Below are positions 7,596 through 16,321 of a DNA stretch of 48,331 nt, piece by piece. The notes under the pieces are model-generated. The model was not told the origin of the DNA and searched no databases. It saw only the letters and a list, made by a program, of their open reading frames with translations. The stretch comes from an uncultured Solirubrobacterales bacterium (lineage in GTDB: Bacteria; Actinomycetota; Thermoleophilia; Solirubrobacterales; Solirubrobacteraceae). The DNA lies in the NCBI GenBank assembly GCA_903821395.1, contig CAIJLJ010000142.1, positions 1 through 48,331 of the forward strand, read 5' to 3'. The translations under genes and the position numbers were made by a program. Position 1 is the first letter of the stretch; the number at the start of each line of letters is the position of its first letter.

Positions 7596-9362
7596 ATGCT
7601 AGACCCGCGCATCTACCGAACAGCATTTATCCCGGTGCTCTTCGTCCTAATCATCGTCGCCTTCTCGCTTGAGAACCGGCCGCTCGCGCTGCGCTCGCAG
7701 CTCGTTCCCGATGCGTTCGATGGCGCGCGCGCAGCACGGATGTTGAAATCGCTAACCGACCAGTACCCGTCGCGGCGGCCGGGTGGTTCAGGTGATGATG
7801 CACTTGCGAGGCGGGTCGCAGCCGAACTTCGGCTGGTGTTGCCAAAGGTCGTCGTGCACACCAGCATCGTGAAGGACGCCAAGACCGTTGACGGCGAGCG
7901 CGATCTACTCACCGTTCAAGCGACGCAGCCCGGCTCGGCGCCGGCCGCGCAGCTGGTTCTTGTAGCTGGCCGCGACGCACTCGCACCGCGTTCGCCGGCT
8001 GCTCTCTCAGGGACGGCTGCACTCATTGAGATTGCTCGCGTCGTGGCGCTGGCGCGCGGGCAGCGCAGCGTGACTTTCGCCTCGGTCAGCGGATCGACCG
8101 GCGGCCAAGCTGGAATCGCCGAACTAGCGGCGCAGCTCGATCGCCCTGTTGACGCGATGCTCGTGCTCGGGGATATGGCCGGACCTGCAACAAGCGATCA
8201 ACCGGTTGTTGGGTGGTCGACGTCGCCGGGCGCATCGCCGCTGGTCTGGACTCGCACAGTTGCGGCAGCGCTGAAGACGGAGACCGGGCTCAACGCTGCT
8301 CTGCCGCTTGCGCGCAATGAGCTTGCTCGTTTCGCTTGGCCCGTCAGCGTCGGCCAGCAAGGCCCTCCTGTAGCGAGCGGAATTCCTACTGCTCTACTTT
8401 CGGCGAGCGGCGAGCTTCCGCCCGCGGCCGACGCTTCTGTCGACGCGACTCGGCTTCAAGGCTTCGGGCGTGCCGCGCTACGAAGCTTGAATGCGCTTGA
8501 CCAATCTCAGCGTATTTCGGCTGCGAGTCCCAGCGTTGATCTGGTCGTGACGCGCAAGATGCTTCCGGCTTGGGCTATCCGGCTGCTCGTGGCGGCCCTG
8601 CTCCTGCCTGCACTGCTGACTGCCGCCGATGGTTTCGCGCGGCTGCGGCGCGAGCGCTCGCCGGTTGCTCGCTGGTTGGTCTGGGTGCTGGCCGCAGGGT
8701 TGCCGTTTGCGGTTGCCGCGATCTTTGTGCGCGCGCTCGGCCTGCTCGGAGTGCTTAACGCGACGGCTCCACCATCGCCGCCGGGGGCAGTTACGTTCGG
8801 AATGTCGGGCTGGGGAGTCTTGATCAGCGCTGCCGTGATATTTGCGCTCGGCTTCCTCGTGGCCAGGCCTGTGATCAATCGCAGGCTCGGCGTGAGCGAT
8901 TCAAGCGAGCAAGCTGGTGCATCGCTCGCGCCGACGCTGGTCGCTTGCATCGCCTCCGTCGTGATTTGGATCTTTAACCCTTACGCCGCGATTCTGCTCA
9001 TTCTCCCAGTCAATATTTGGTTGCTCGTTGGCTCGCGTGATCTGCCGCTGCGGCGACGCTGGGCAGTCGGTTGGATATTGATCAGCGGGATACCGGTGCT
9101 GCTAGTTGCGTTCGCCTACCTCGAGCAGTTTTCGCTCTCGCTGCCCGAGTTGGTGTGGTTCATCCTGCTGTCGTTGGCGGGCGGGACGCCGTCGCTTCTC
9201 GTTGTTATCGGCTGGTGCGTGGTCTGCGGCGCCGCTGCCGCTGCCTTACTCAGGACTGCTCGCAGCGCCCGCGCGCCGGATCAAGCGATCACGGTCCGAG
9301 GACCGGTCAGTTACGCCGGTCCAGGGTCGCTCGGCGCCGTCGATTCAGCTCGCCGACGCTGA
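7596..9362 (+). CDS. Polytopic membrane protein with degenerate M28 peptidase domain
   Basis: The 588-residue protein starts with a signal anchor (about 8-25). An M28 aminopeptidase-like domain follows (about 40-320), then about eight hydrophobic segments between 325 and 570. The fold is suggested by three blocks matching M28 metal-site regions: LVLVAGRDAL (120-129), ALSGTAALIEIARV (136-149) and FASVSGSTGG (161-170). In active enzymes these carry the His-x-Asp ligand, the Asp of DNASG and the Glu-Glu pair. Here the His, the bridging Asp and both Glu are replaced. The domain is therefore probably catalytically dead and may bind or scaffold at the envelope. The 3' end overlaps thiL convergently by 18 bases. 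Confidence 0.65.
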   Translation: MLDPRIYRTAFIPVLFVLIIVAFSLENRPLALRSQLVPDAFDGARAARMLKSLTDQYPSRRPGGSGDDALARRVAAELRLVLPKVVVHTSIVKDAKTVDGERDLLTVQATQPGSAPAAQLVLVAGRDALAPRSPAALSGTAALIEIARVVALARGQRSVTFASVSGSTGGQAGIAELAAQLDRPVDAMLVLGDMAGPATSDQPVVGWSTSPGASPLVWTRTVAAALKTETGLNAALPLARNELARFAWPVSVGQQGPPVASGIPTALLSASGELPPAADASVDATRLQGFGRAALRSLNALDQSQRISAASPSVDLVVTRKMLPAWAIRLLVAALLLPALLTAADGFARLRRERSPVARWLVWVLAAGLPFAVAAIFVRALGLLGVLNATAPPSPPGAVTFGMSGWGVLISAAVIFALGFLVARPVINRRLGVSDSSEQAGASLAPTLVACIASVVIWIFNPYAAILLILPVNIWLLVGSRDLPLRRRWAVGWILISGIPVLLVAFAYLEQFSLSLPELVWFILLSLAGGTPSLLVVIGWCVVCGAAAAALLRTARSARAPDQAITVRGPVSYAGPGSLGAVDSARRR

Positions 9363-10331
9363 CGGCTCGTCACCGATTCGGTGCTCGTAACCGGATAGCT
9401 CGACCGGCTCGTTGTTTGAGTCGATGAAACTGATTGCCGACGGTCCTTCGCCCACGCGACCTACTTGCGTTAGTCCCGCGACGGAGTCAGCGGACTGATC
9501 GGGCAGGCAAACACAGAGCTCGAAGTCCTCGCCGCCGCTGGCTGCAAACTGGGCTGGGTCGCGCCCCAGCTCAAGCGCAATCTGCTCGACCCCGTCGGCG
9601 AGTGGGATCGCCGCCAGCTCGATCTCAATTGCCACATCGCTGCGTGAAGCAATCTCTCCAGCATCGCTAGCAAGCCCGTCTGAGATGTCGATCAGCGCAT
9701 TGGCGCCCGCATCGAGCAGATCGCGCGCGCAGTCGAAGCGCGGCTCAGGCCGCATCTGCGCGGCGATCAGATTGGCTGTCACGTTTGCTGGCAGGTCTGC
9801 GCCAGCCCCTGCGAGCACCGCGAGTCCTGCCGCTGCGGCGCCGAGCGTCCCGCTGACACAGACCGCATCACCCGGCCTCGCTCCAACTCGGCCGATCAGG
9901 TTGGCGGGGTCATCGCTCCAGCCGACGACGGTGACGGAGCAGAACAGGTTCGGTGAGCGAACTAGGTCGCCGCCGGCGATTGTCGTTCCAGTCGCTTCAG
10001 CCAGCGCTTCCGCGCCGGCGGCGAGGTCGAGGACATCCTGCTCGCTCATCTGGCTCGGGATGCCGAGTGACAGATAGGCCTCACCTGGCTGCGCGGCCAT
10101 CGCCGCTAGATCGGAGAGCGCTACCGCGAGCGCTTTGTGGCCGACGTCGGCGATCTTGACGCGCGGGTCGTCGAGGTTGAAGTGGACACCATCAACGATC
10201 GCGTCAACGCTGGTGACGCAGTAAGGCTCGGAGCGGATTACCGCGCAGTCGTCGCCGATCCAGCTTACGTTGCGAGTTCCGCGCTGAGTGAAAAGCTGCT
10301 CGAAGGCGCCGATGAGCGATCGTTCGCTCAC
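9345..10331 (-). CDS. thiL: Thiamine-monophosphate kinase
   Basis: ThiL phosphorylates thiamine monophosphate to thiamine pyrophosphate using ATP, the last step of cofactor synthesis. The 328 residues fit the family. The N-terminal half has IGDDCAV (25-31) and the SVDAIVDGVHF metal-binding segment, followed by HKALAVALSDLAAMAA and GGDLVRS. The C-terminal half has the ISDGLASDAGEIA motif and the SGGEDFEL motif. These are the conserved acidic and glycine motifs of this AIR-synthase-like fold. It lies 10 bases downstream of infA and follows the penicillin-binding protein gene, so the three are likely cotranscribed. No other thiamine gene is nearby. Confidence 0.95.
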   Translation of the reverse strand: MSERSLIGAFEQLFTQRGTRNVSWIGDDCAVIRSEPYCVTSVDAIVDGVHFNLDDPRVKIADVGHKALAVALSDLAAMAAQPGEAYLSLGIPSQMSEQDVLDLAAGAEALAEATGTTIAGGDLVRSPNLFCSVTVVGWSDDPANLIGRVGARPGDAVCVSGTLGAAAAGLAVLAGAGADLPANVTANLIAAQMRPEPRFDCARDLLDAGANALIDISDGLASDAGEIASRSDVAIEIELAAIPLADGVEQIALELGRDPAQFAASGGEDFELCVCLPDQSADSVAGLTQVGRVGEGPSAISFIDSNNEPVELSGYEHRIGDEPSASAS

Positions 10332-10341
10332 TCAGAACCCT

Positions 10342-10560
10342 CTAGCGGTGGCGGTAGACGATCCGAGCGCGGTCCAGATCGTACGGAGAGACCTCGACAC
10401 GGACGCGATCGCCGGGAAGGATTCGGATTCGGTATCGGCGCATCTTGCCGGCTACGTGGCCGAGCACTAGGTGACCGTTATCGAGCTTTACGCGGAACAT
10501 CGCGTTTGGCAGCGCCTCGACGACGTCTCCTTCGAACTCGACTTTCTCTTCCTTGGCCAT
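10342..10560 (-). CDS. infA: Translation initiation factor IF-1
   Basis: IF-1 binds the ribosomal A site during initiation. The 72-residue protein is a single OB fold with the family core [35 protein letters not shown] and [15 protein letters not shown]. Length and ends are typical. In most bacteria infA lies beside rpmJ or map in the large ribosomal operon. Here it lies between a penicillin-binding protein gene and thiL, so it may be a relocated or second copy. A TACGGT box 8 bases before the ATG might give it its own start, although the gene ahead is only 30 bases away. Confidence 0.96.
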   Translation of the reverse strand: MAKEEKVEFEGDVVEALPNAMFRVKLDNGHLVLGHVAGKMRRYRIRILPGDRVRVEVSPYDLDRARIVYRHR

Positions 10561-10590
10561 CAGGGCTGACCGTAGCAGTCGCTTCGCCCG

Positions 10591-12753
10591 TTAGCCGGGA
10601 CTTACACCGCCGGTGCCCGGGTCTACCGGAACTGGCGTTGGCGTTGGCTTCGGTGTTGGGACCGGTGTTGGAGTTGGCGCTGGGTTCGGCGGTGCTTCGT
10701 ACTTGCCTGGACTGTTCTTCTTGGGATTCTTCGTCTTGCCGTCCTTTGGCTTATTGCTGGCGAGCGGGTCTACCGGGCTTCCGGGCGCGCCGTTGGTCGC
10801 GTATGTGCCAAGGAAGTCTTGCGCTACGAAGGGCTCTTTTGGATCGGGGAATGGGTCGCACGGCCGCCCTTGCATTGCTACCTGCATGAAGTCGTGCCAG
10901 ATTCCCGCCGGCGCGTCGCCGCCAAACATCGTGCCCCATCCGGGAACGGCCGTCATCGAAGTCGTAGCTGCCGGGTAGCCGACCCAGACTGCGGTGTTGA
11001 GCGAGGTTGTGAAGCCATCGAACCAGGCGTCGGTGAAGCTGCTGGTGGTGCCGGTCTTTCCGGCGGCCGGGCAGCTCAGCTGCGCGCGGGTTCCTGTGCC
11101 GCCCTGAACGTTTGCTTCCATCGCCTTGACTGCCTCGTGCGTCTGACCATCGGTGAAGACCTTGACGCGGTCGGTTCGGCCGAGCGAGGTGTCGACGGTA
11201 CCGTCGGCGAACACGACCTTCTTGATCGCGACCGGCCGGATTCGCCAGCCGCCGTTGTTGACCGTTACATAGGCTCGCGTCATCTCGAGCGGCGAGACAC
11301 CGTTTGTGAGACCGCCGAGGCCCTCGGCCGGGTAGGCGTCGAGATGGCTGGTGATTCCCATGTCGTAGGCGGCCTGACGGACTGCTTCTGGGCCAACGTC
11401 GAGATCTAGCTGTTGGAAGACGGTGTTGTCGGAGCGAACTAGCGCGTCGAAGACAGTCGTTGTGCCGGCATATGAGTGGTCATCAGTCTGAACGTCGATA
11501 GGCGTTCCGGTTGCCTTGTCGATGAACTTCAGCGGCTTCGACTCGTAGGTCACCTTGTTGATGTCAACACCCTGGCGGAGCGCTGCCATCAGCACCATCA
11601 CTTTGAAGGTCGAACCAGGTTGGCGCCTGCCTTGCGACGCGAGGTTGAACTTCGACTGCGAGTAGTCGCTCGACGAAGCCATCGCCTTGATGTATCCGCT
11701 GTTTGGATCGATCGAGACCAAGGCTGATGACGGATCACCGGGAACTGGAAGCTGGCCAGCAATCGCGTTTCGCGCAGCCTGCTGAAGTTTTAGGTCGACC
11801 GTCGTGTAGACCTTCATCCCGCCGGCGCGCACGCGGTCTGCCCCGTAACGCTTGATCAGCTCGTTGCGGACGTAGTCAAAGAAGTATCCCTCGCGGCGCT
11901 TGGCGTAGTAGTTGTTGCTCTTTACTCCGAGAGGGGCCTTCTCGGCCGCGGTCTTCTGCGCGTCGGAGATGTACCCCTCGCTTGCCATCTGCCCAAGGAC
12001 CTCGTTGCGGCGCTGCAGCGCCAGCCTCGGCGCGAGGAATGGGTTGTACTGCGACGGTGCCTGGGGTAGGCCCGCGAGCAGTGCAGCTTCGCTGAGCGTT
12101 AGCGCGCTGGCTGGCTTATCGAAGAAGACGCGAGCGGCGGCACTGACGCCGACGGCGGTCTGGCCGCCGACAGTTCCGTAGGGAACGTTGTTGAGGTACT
12201 GGGTAAGGATCCAGAGCTTGCCGGCGTGGCCCGGGTGCTGGCCCTCTAGGTCTGTCGCCAACTTGGCCTCGCGGATCTTGCGCGCGATCGTCCGCTCTTT
12301 GTTGCCCTTGTAAAGGTTTCGTACCAGCTGCATTGTCAGAGTTGAGCCGCCTTGGACGGTCGAGCCATTCGAAATGTTCTTGAGTGCTGCGCGCACCACG
12401 CCCTCGTAGTCGACCCCGTGGTGCTGGTAGAAGCGACGGTCCTCGATTGCGACGGTTGCGTTGCGCATGTCATTGGTCATCGACGCTTGGTCAACCGGTG
12501 TTCGCAAGACATCACCTTGGATGAAGCCGAGGCGCGTTCCGTCGGATGCGAAGACGTCTGAGGTCGCTCCCTGCTCGCTCGGTTTGAGTTCCGAGAGCTT
12601 TGGCGCTGAGGAGGCGACCGACGCTAGATAGCCGAAAGCCCCGAGCGCGCCGATGAAACAGACCGCCCCGCCGACCGCTAGCAGCGCAAAGATCGCTCGC
12701 CCAGCACCAGACTGGCTGCGACGACGACGAAGTTTTCGGCTGCGGAGAGACAT
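10591..12753 (-). CDS. Class A penicillin-binding protein (GT51 + transpeptidase)
   Basis: Bifunctional cell-wall synthase that polymerises lipid II and cross-links stem peptides. It is 720 residues with an arginine-rich cytoplasmic start and one membrane anchor (about 20-45). The glycosyltransferase domain has catalytic E104 in IEDRRFYQHHGVD and the QGGSTLTMQLVRN segment (134-146). The transpeptidase domain has the S381-T-F-K384 motif, the S441-D-N motif and K566-T-G. The last about 60 residues are Pro/Thr/Lys-rich, a low-complexity tail common in actinobacterial enzymes of this class. It is the first gene of a probable unit with infA and thiL and is divergent from the HAD gene. Confidence 0.95.
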   Translation of the reverse strand: MSLRSRKLRRRRSQSGAGRAIFALLAVGGAVCFIGALGAFGYLASVASSAPKLSELKPSEQGATSDVFASDGTRLGFIQGDVLRTPVDQASMTNDMRNATVAIEDRRFYQHHGVDYEGVVRAALKNISNGSTVQGGSTLTMQLVRNLYKGNKERTIARKIREAKLATDLEGQHPGHAGKLWILTQYLNNVPYGTVGGQTAVGVSAAARVFFDKPASALTLSEAALLAGLPQAPSQYNPFLAPRLALQRRNEVLGQMASEGYISDAQKTAAEKAPLGVKSNNYYAKRREGYFFDYVRNELIKRYGADRVRAGGMKVYTTVDLKLQQAARNAIAGQLPVPGDPSSALVSIDPNSGYIKAMASSSDYSQSKFNLASQGRRQPGSTFKVMVLMAALRQGVDINKVTYESKPLKFIDKATGTPIDVQTDDHSYAGTTTVFDALVRSDNTVFQQLDLDVGPEAVRQAAYDMGITSHLDAYPAEGLGGLTNGVSPLEMTRAYVTVNNGGWRIRPVAIKKVVFADGTVDTSLGRTDRVKVFTDGQTHEAVKAMEANVQGGTGTRAQLSCPAAGKTGTTSSFTDAWFDGFTTSLNTAVWVGYPAATTSMTAVPGWGTMFGGDAPAGIWHDFMQVAMQGRPCDPFPDPKEPFVAQDFLGTYATNGAPGSPVDPLASNKPKDGKTKNPKKNSPGKYEAPPNPAPTPTPVPTPKPTPTPVPVDPGTGGVSPG

Positions 12754-12822
12754 TCAGTGGTTGTTCGCTGCAGCTCTACCGGCACCTGCCAAAAGGCCCC
12801 GTATCTGCTGCGAAGAAAGCCG

Positions 12823-12828
12823 ATTCTA
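12823..12828 (-). promoter_or_regulatory. Possible -10 box for the PBP-infA-thiL unit
   Basis: TAGAAT on the minus strand, about 70 bases before the PBP start codon, is a close match to the bacterial -10 consensus. No matching -35 element was found at standard spacing, so the assignment is tentative. Confidence 0.35.
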
Positions 12829-12895
12829 GCTGGTCAGTTGGGCTCACAGCGCCGCTTCAACTGCAGGCTCCGTGGCTACATTGAGGAAGATCACA

Positions 12896-13609
12896 ATGAC
12901 GAGCGCCAACGCACTGCCAGCAGAGCTACCGGAAATCATCTCGCTTGACGCGCTCGGGACGCTAATCGAGGTTGTCGACCCGGTCGGTGGTTTGGTTGAA
13001 GCCCTTGCGACTCGCGGCGTCACGGTAAGCGCGGAAGAGGCATCACAGGGTTTGGCTGCCGAGATGTCTTATTACCGAGCGAACAGCCCGCTGGCGGGGA
13101 GCGAGCAGGCACTCGATCTGTTGCGTGACCGCTCGACTGAGGTGCTCACTGAAGCGCTGCCGCCGTCGGCATCGGTGATTGGCTTTGAGCAGATGCGCGA
13201 GGCTCTCGGCGAGGCGGTCCGCTTCGCTCCGTTCCCTGAGGTGCATTCGGTCCTTGATCGCTTGCGCGCTGAGGGGCTGCGGCTTGTGATCGTCAGCAAC
13301 TGGGACATCTCGTTGCACGATGTGCTTGACGAAACTGGCCTGCGCGAACGAGTAGATGCTGTCGTCACCTCGGCTGAAGAGGGGCTCGCGAAGCCCGACC
13401 CGGCGCTGATCCGCCGAGCGGTCAGACGCGTTGGCGGCGACAGTGAATCGACTCTCTGGCACGTTGGCGACGACCCGGCTTCCGATCTCGAGCTGGCCCG
13501 AGCAGCCGGCGTTCCTGGGGTTTTGATCGATCGCTATCAGCAGTACGGGGATCTCGCCGACGTCGCGGTACTTGATTCGCTCAGCGGTCTGCTGGCTGAC
13601 GGTCGCTAA
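12896..13609 (+). CDS. HAD-superfamily hydrolase (REG-2/HDHD3-like)
   Basis: Predicted Mg-dependent phosphatase of unknown substrate. Motif I is SLDALGTL: the nucleophile Asp is present, but the usual second Asp of DxDGT is Leu, as is seen in the REG-2/HDHD3-like branch. Motif II is VIVSNWD, motif III is the Lys in LAKPDPALI, and motif IV is HVGDDPASDLELARAAG. The cap between motifs I and II is helical (C1 type). I chose the ATG at 12896 because AGGAAG lies 6 bases upstream; a GTG 24 bases earlier lacks this. 237 residues is typical. It is followed closely by the CPBP gene. Confidence 0.85.
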   Translation: MTSANALPAELPEIISLDALGTLIEVVDPVGGLVEALATRGVTVSAEEASQGLAAEMSYYRANSPLAGSEQALDLLRDRSTEVLTEALPPSASVIGFEQMREALGEAVRFAPFPEVHSVLDRLRAEGLRLVIVSNWDISLHDVLDETGLRERVDAVVTSAEEGLAKPDPALIRRAVRRVGGDSESTLWHVGDDPASDLELARAAGVPGVLIDRYQQYGDLADVAVLDSLSGLLADGR

Positions 13610-13620
13610 GGTTGCGAACG

Positions 13621-14532
13621 ATGCCGGATGCCCATCCAGAGCCGCTAGCAGCGCCCTTTTCGCACCCTTCGCCGCCGCTGCTGCCGGAGCTGCCAGACGG
13701 TGTTGAGCCGACCCCGTTGGCTCCACAGTGGCGGGCTTGGACGGCCTTCGCCGCACTGGTCGTCGGCTTCGTCTTTGCGGCCGTCGGCGCAGTTGTACTG
13801 ACCCTAATTGGCGGCGCGTTCAACGGTGCTTCGCTCGCGAGCGGCAAGTTTGCGCACCCCTCCCCAGCGGTCAACATTCTCGCGACCGTCGTTCAGGACC
13901 TCTGCTTGATCGGCGCGGCGGTGATCTTCGCGCGGCTCGCCGGGCGCCCGAGGCCATGGGATTTCGGGCTCCACGGAACGCGCTTCTGGCCGGCAGTTGG
14001 CTGGGGAGTACTCACGTTGACAGCCTTCTGGTTCGTCACCTTGGGATGGGTCAAACTGGTTGGCGCAAGTAATGCGACCGAGAAGCTGCCGACCGAGCTC
14101 GGCGCCGACCAGAGCACGGTGGCGTTGGTCTGCGTAGGCGTTCTTGTCTGCGTCGTTGCACCGCTGGCCGAGGAGTTCTTCTTTCGCGGTTTCTTCTTCA
14201 CGGCGCTGCGCTCATGGAAGGGAATCTGGCCGGCAGCAGTGATCACCGGGTTGATCTTCGGCGCTATCCACGGCGGTTCGTCCGACATCGCTTTCCTTGT
14301 GCCACTGGCCTTCTTCGGTTTCTCACTCTGCCTGCTCTACGCACGAACCCGCTCGCTTTATCCGTGCATTGCAGTTCACGCTTCAAACAACGCGATTGCG
14401 TTTTGTTCATCTCAGGGCTGGGGCTTGACTACCGGCATCGCAGTGCTGGCAGGCGCGCTAGCGCTTGTTGCTCTCGTCTGTTGGCTGGTGAGGCTCGCTG
14501 CAGGGCCAACACCCGCCTGGGCACTGAGCTGA
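13621..14532 (+). CDS. CPBP-family intramembrane metalloprotease
   Basis: Membrane protein of the Abi/CAAX-protease family (type II prenyl endopeptidase-like). After a Pro-rich cytoplasmic stretch (1-38) there are about seven hydrophobic segments. The three signature blocks are EEFFFRG (E184, E185, R189), FGAIH (F213, H217) and HASNN (H253, N256/N257), so the active site looks intact. It is 303 residues from the ATG at 13621, with AAGG 9 bases upstream. A TTG at 13612 would add three residues. Substrates of such proteins are mostly unknown in bacteria. The gap to the HAD gene is 11 bases, suggesting cotranscription. Confidence 0.88.
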   Translation: MPDAHPEPLAAPFSHPSPPLLPELPDGVEPTPLAPQWRAWTAFAALVVGFVFAAVGAVVLTLIGGAFNGASLASGKFAHPSPAVNILATVVQDLCLIGAAVIFARLAGRPRPWDFGLHGTRFWPAVGWGVLTLTAFWFVTLGWVKLVGASNATEKLPTELGADQSTVALVCVGVLVCVVAPLAEEFFFRGFFFTALRSWKGIWPAAVITGLIFGAIHGGSSDIAFLVPLAFFGFSLCLLYARTRSLYPCIAVHASNNAIAFCSSQGWGLTTGIAVLAGALALVALVCWLVRLAAGPTPAWALS

Positions 14533-14555
14533 CGCAAGTACGGGGCACGCGCGCG

Positions 14556-14561
14556 TACAAT
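14556..14561 (+). promoter_or_regulatory. -10 box of probable leaderless L,D-transpeptidase promoter
   Basis: TACAAT, five of six bases to TATAAT, ends 6 bases before the GTG at 14568. Transcription would begin at the start codon, so the mRNA would be leaderless. There is no Shine-Dalgarno sequence. Confidence 0.55.
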
Positions 14562-14567
14562 CGGCCA

Positions 14568-15536
14568 GTGCCTAACCTGCGCCTGATTTTTTGTTCATCG
14601 GTTGCTGCGCTCGCGTTGATGCTTCCGAGTACCGCCCTTGCTCAAGATGCTGTTCCGGCGCCGGCACCGCTGAAGACGACGATCCGCCTCTCGTTTACGA
14701 ATCTCGTCAATCGCGCTGTGCTCAGCGGCAACCCGTGGACGATCAAAGGGTCGGTCAGCGGATACGTGCCTGGGCAGACGGTCAAGCTGACCGTTTTGCT
14801 CGCTGGTCGGACGATCGTCTCAAGGACGCTCGCGATTAGTGCTGCCGGATCTGGCGGCAGCTTCGTCTTGCCGCTGACGCTCGGCGGCGCCGGTCGGCTG
14901 ACAATTCGCGCGAGCCATGCGGCGACCGCAGAGATGGCAGCCACAGAGGCAGCGCCGATGCACGTGACGATCGCTAAGGCTTACGCGCAGGCTGGCTGGC
15001 GCGGACTGGCCGTGACCTACCTCCAGAGCCACCTTGCCGCGCTCGGCTATGTCGTCGGTCAACGTGGCTACTTCGACTCCAGGACCGGGCGCGCTGTGCT
15101 CGCCTTCCGCAAGGTCACGGGTATGGCGCGCACATACGTAGCCAACGGTGAGGTGTTCCGTCGCTTGGCACATGGCTGGGGTCGCTTCAACGTGCGGTAC
15201 AAGAGCCACGGGCGCCACGTCGAAGGTGACCTAACCCATCAGGTGTTGGCGCTGATTGACAACGGTCGGGCGGTACGGATCTATCCGCTCAGCTCAGGCA
15301 AACCTTCGACGCCGACGATTCTCGGCAACTTCCGCGTCTACATGAAGGAGCCCGGCACGAACGGGCACGGGATGATCTATTCCAGCTACTTCATTCGCGG
15401 CTATGCGATCCACGGCTACGTTGACGTGCCGGTCTACGCTGCGAGCCACGGCTGCCTGCGGATTCCGCCCCCCGACGCGATCTCGGTCTACAACTGGGTT
15501 CACCTCGGAACGCGGGTCGACACCTACTACCGATAG
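14568..15536 (+). CDS. Secreted L,D-transpeptidase with peptidoglycan-binding domain
   Basis: Cell-wall enzyme forming 3-3 cross-links or attaching proteins to peptidoglycan. From the GTG at 14568 a signal peptide is evident (residues 1-25, ending STALA before QDAVP). A beta-rich region covers about 30-130 and a peptidoglycan-binding type 1 repeat about 145-205 (LQSHLAALGYVVGQRGYFDSRT). The YkuD catalytic domain covers about 215-322. Catalytic C296 lies in SHGCLRI with H294, and H282 supplies the upstream conserved His. The open frame extends upstream into the CPBP gene, but the signal peptide and the -10 box fix the start. The pyrE gene begins 11 bases after its stop. Confidence 0.92.
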   Translation: MPNLRLIFCSSVAALALMLPSTALAQDAVPAPAPLKTTIRLSFTNLVNRAVLSGNPWTIKGSVSGYVPGQTVKLTVLLAGRTIVSRTLAISAAGSGGSFVLPLTLGGAGRLTIRASHAATAEMAATEAAPMHVTIAKAYAQAGWRGLAVTYLQSHLAALGYVVGQRGYFDSRTGRAVLAFRKVTGMARTYVANGEVFRRLAHGWGRFNVRYKSHGRHVEGDLTHQVLALIDNGRAVRIYPLSSGKPSTPTILGNFRVYMKEPGTNGHGMIYSSYFIRGYAIHGYVDVPVYAASHGCLRIPPPDAISVYNWVHLGTRVDTYYR

Positions 15537-15547
15537 CGTCGCGCGCA

Positions 15548-16096
15548 ATGGATGCTCGCCAGCGCCTAATTGAAGAGCTTCGCACTCACGCTTTGATCAT
15601 CGGCGAGGTCACGCTGACCAGCGGTGCGGTAGCGCAGTACTACGTTGATTCGAAGCGGGCGATCATGCTGCCGGTTGGATTCGCAGCGCTTGGCGAATTG
15701 GTCGCGGCGAAGGCCGCCGAACTCGGGGCGACAGCCGTCGGGGGGATGACGATGGGGGCCGATCCGGTGGCCTGTTCAGCGCTGGCTGCCGGCGCCAACG
15801 TGAAGCTTTTCTTTGTTCGCAAGGAGGCCAAGCAGCACGGCCTTTCGCGCCGAATTGAGGGGCCGCTACTCGACCCTGGTGAGCGCTGCCTTGTCGTTGA
15901 GGACGTTGTCACCAGCGGTGGTTCGACTGTTCGTGCAATCGAAGCGGTTCTCGAAGGCGGCCATCAGGTCGTCGGCGTTGTTTCGGTTCTCGACCGGCTG
16001 GCCGGCGGGGCGGCAGCGATCGAAGCTGCCGGCGGGGCGCCATACACCGCGCTCAGCACAATCGACGACGTTTATCCAGAACGCACCGACCGCTAG
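15548..16096 (+). CDS. pyrE: Orotate phosphoribosyltransferase
   Basis: Joins orotate to PRPP, giving orotidine 5'-monophosphate, the fifth step of pyrimidine synthesis. The 182-residue protein has the substrate loop LTSGAVAQYYVDSKRA (23-38) and the GGMTMGADPVA turn. It also has a flexible RKEAKQHG loop and the PRPP-binding motif VVEDVVTSGGST (116-127). All are characteristic of PyrE. No other pyrimidine gene is in the window. It lies 11 bases after the L,D-transpeptidase and likely shares its transcript. A TAGCGT hexamer 8 bases before the ATG includes the preceding stop codon, so I do not count it as a promoter. Confidence 0.95.
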   Translation: MDARQRLIEELRTHALIIGEVTLTSGAVAQYYVDSKRAIMLPVGFAALGELVAAKAAELGATAVGGMTMGADPVACSALAAGANVKLFFVRKEAKQHGLSRRIEGPLLDPGERCLVVEDVVTSGGSTVRAIEAVLEGGHQVVGVVSVLDRLAGGAAAIEAAGGAPYTALSTIDDVYPERTDR

Positions 16097-16108
16097 CTCG
16101 CTCGAAGA

Positions 16109-16182
16109 TGCCCCGACCTGGATTCGAACCAGGGGCCTGCTCCTTAGGAGGGAGCCGCTCTATCCAGCTGAGCTATCGGGGC
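16109..16182 (-). tRNA. tRNA-Arg (anticodon CCT)
   Basis: A complete cloverleaf can be drawn on the minus strand. The 7-bp acceptor is GCCCCGA/TCGGGGC and the D arm is GCTC/GAGC. The anticodon stem is GCTCC/GGAGC with loop CTCCTAA, giving anticodon CCT, which reads AGG. A short variable loop and T arm CCTGG/CCAGG with TTCGAAT follow. The discriminator base is A and CCA is not encoded. It lies 12 bases beyond the pyrE stop, convergent with it. Confidence 0.97.
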
Positions 16183-16193
16183 TAGGCCTCCAG

Positions 16194-16199
16194 AAGATA
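16194..16199 (-). promoter_or_regulatory. Possible -10 box of tRNA-Arg
   Basis: TATCTT on the minus strand lies 11 bases before the mature tRNA 5' end, a fitting place for a tRNA promoter. TTGCGC lies about 20 bases further upstream, longer than ideal -35 spacing. Confidence 0.4.
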
Positions 16200-16321
16200 C
16201 GCCGCGGCCACGCCGACGTGCGCAAAACACCGATCGGTAGTAGGTTTCGCACTAGGGCTTGATCGTAAATGCCGCAGGGCCGATGGGGGTTGGATATCAC
16301 TGACTTATTGCAAACCGGGGG

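Noticed and set aside
14214-14567. N-terminal extension of the L,D-transpeptidase frame into the CPBP gene
   Set aside because: The signal peptide starts at the GTG at 14568, six bases after a TACAAT box; the upstream part overlaps conserved CPBP codons in another frame.
15534-15539. TAGCGT as a leaderless promoter for pyrE
   Set aside because: It contains the TAG stop codon of the preceding gene, so a TANNNT match there is expected by chance, and spacing is 8 bases.
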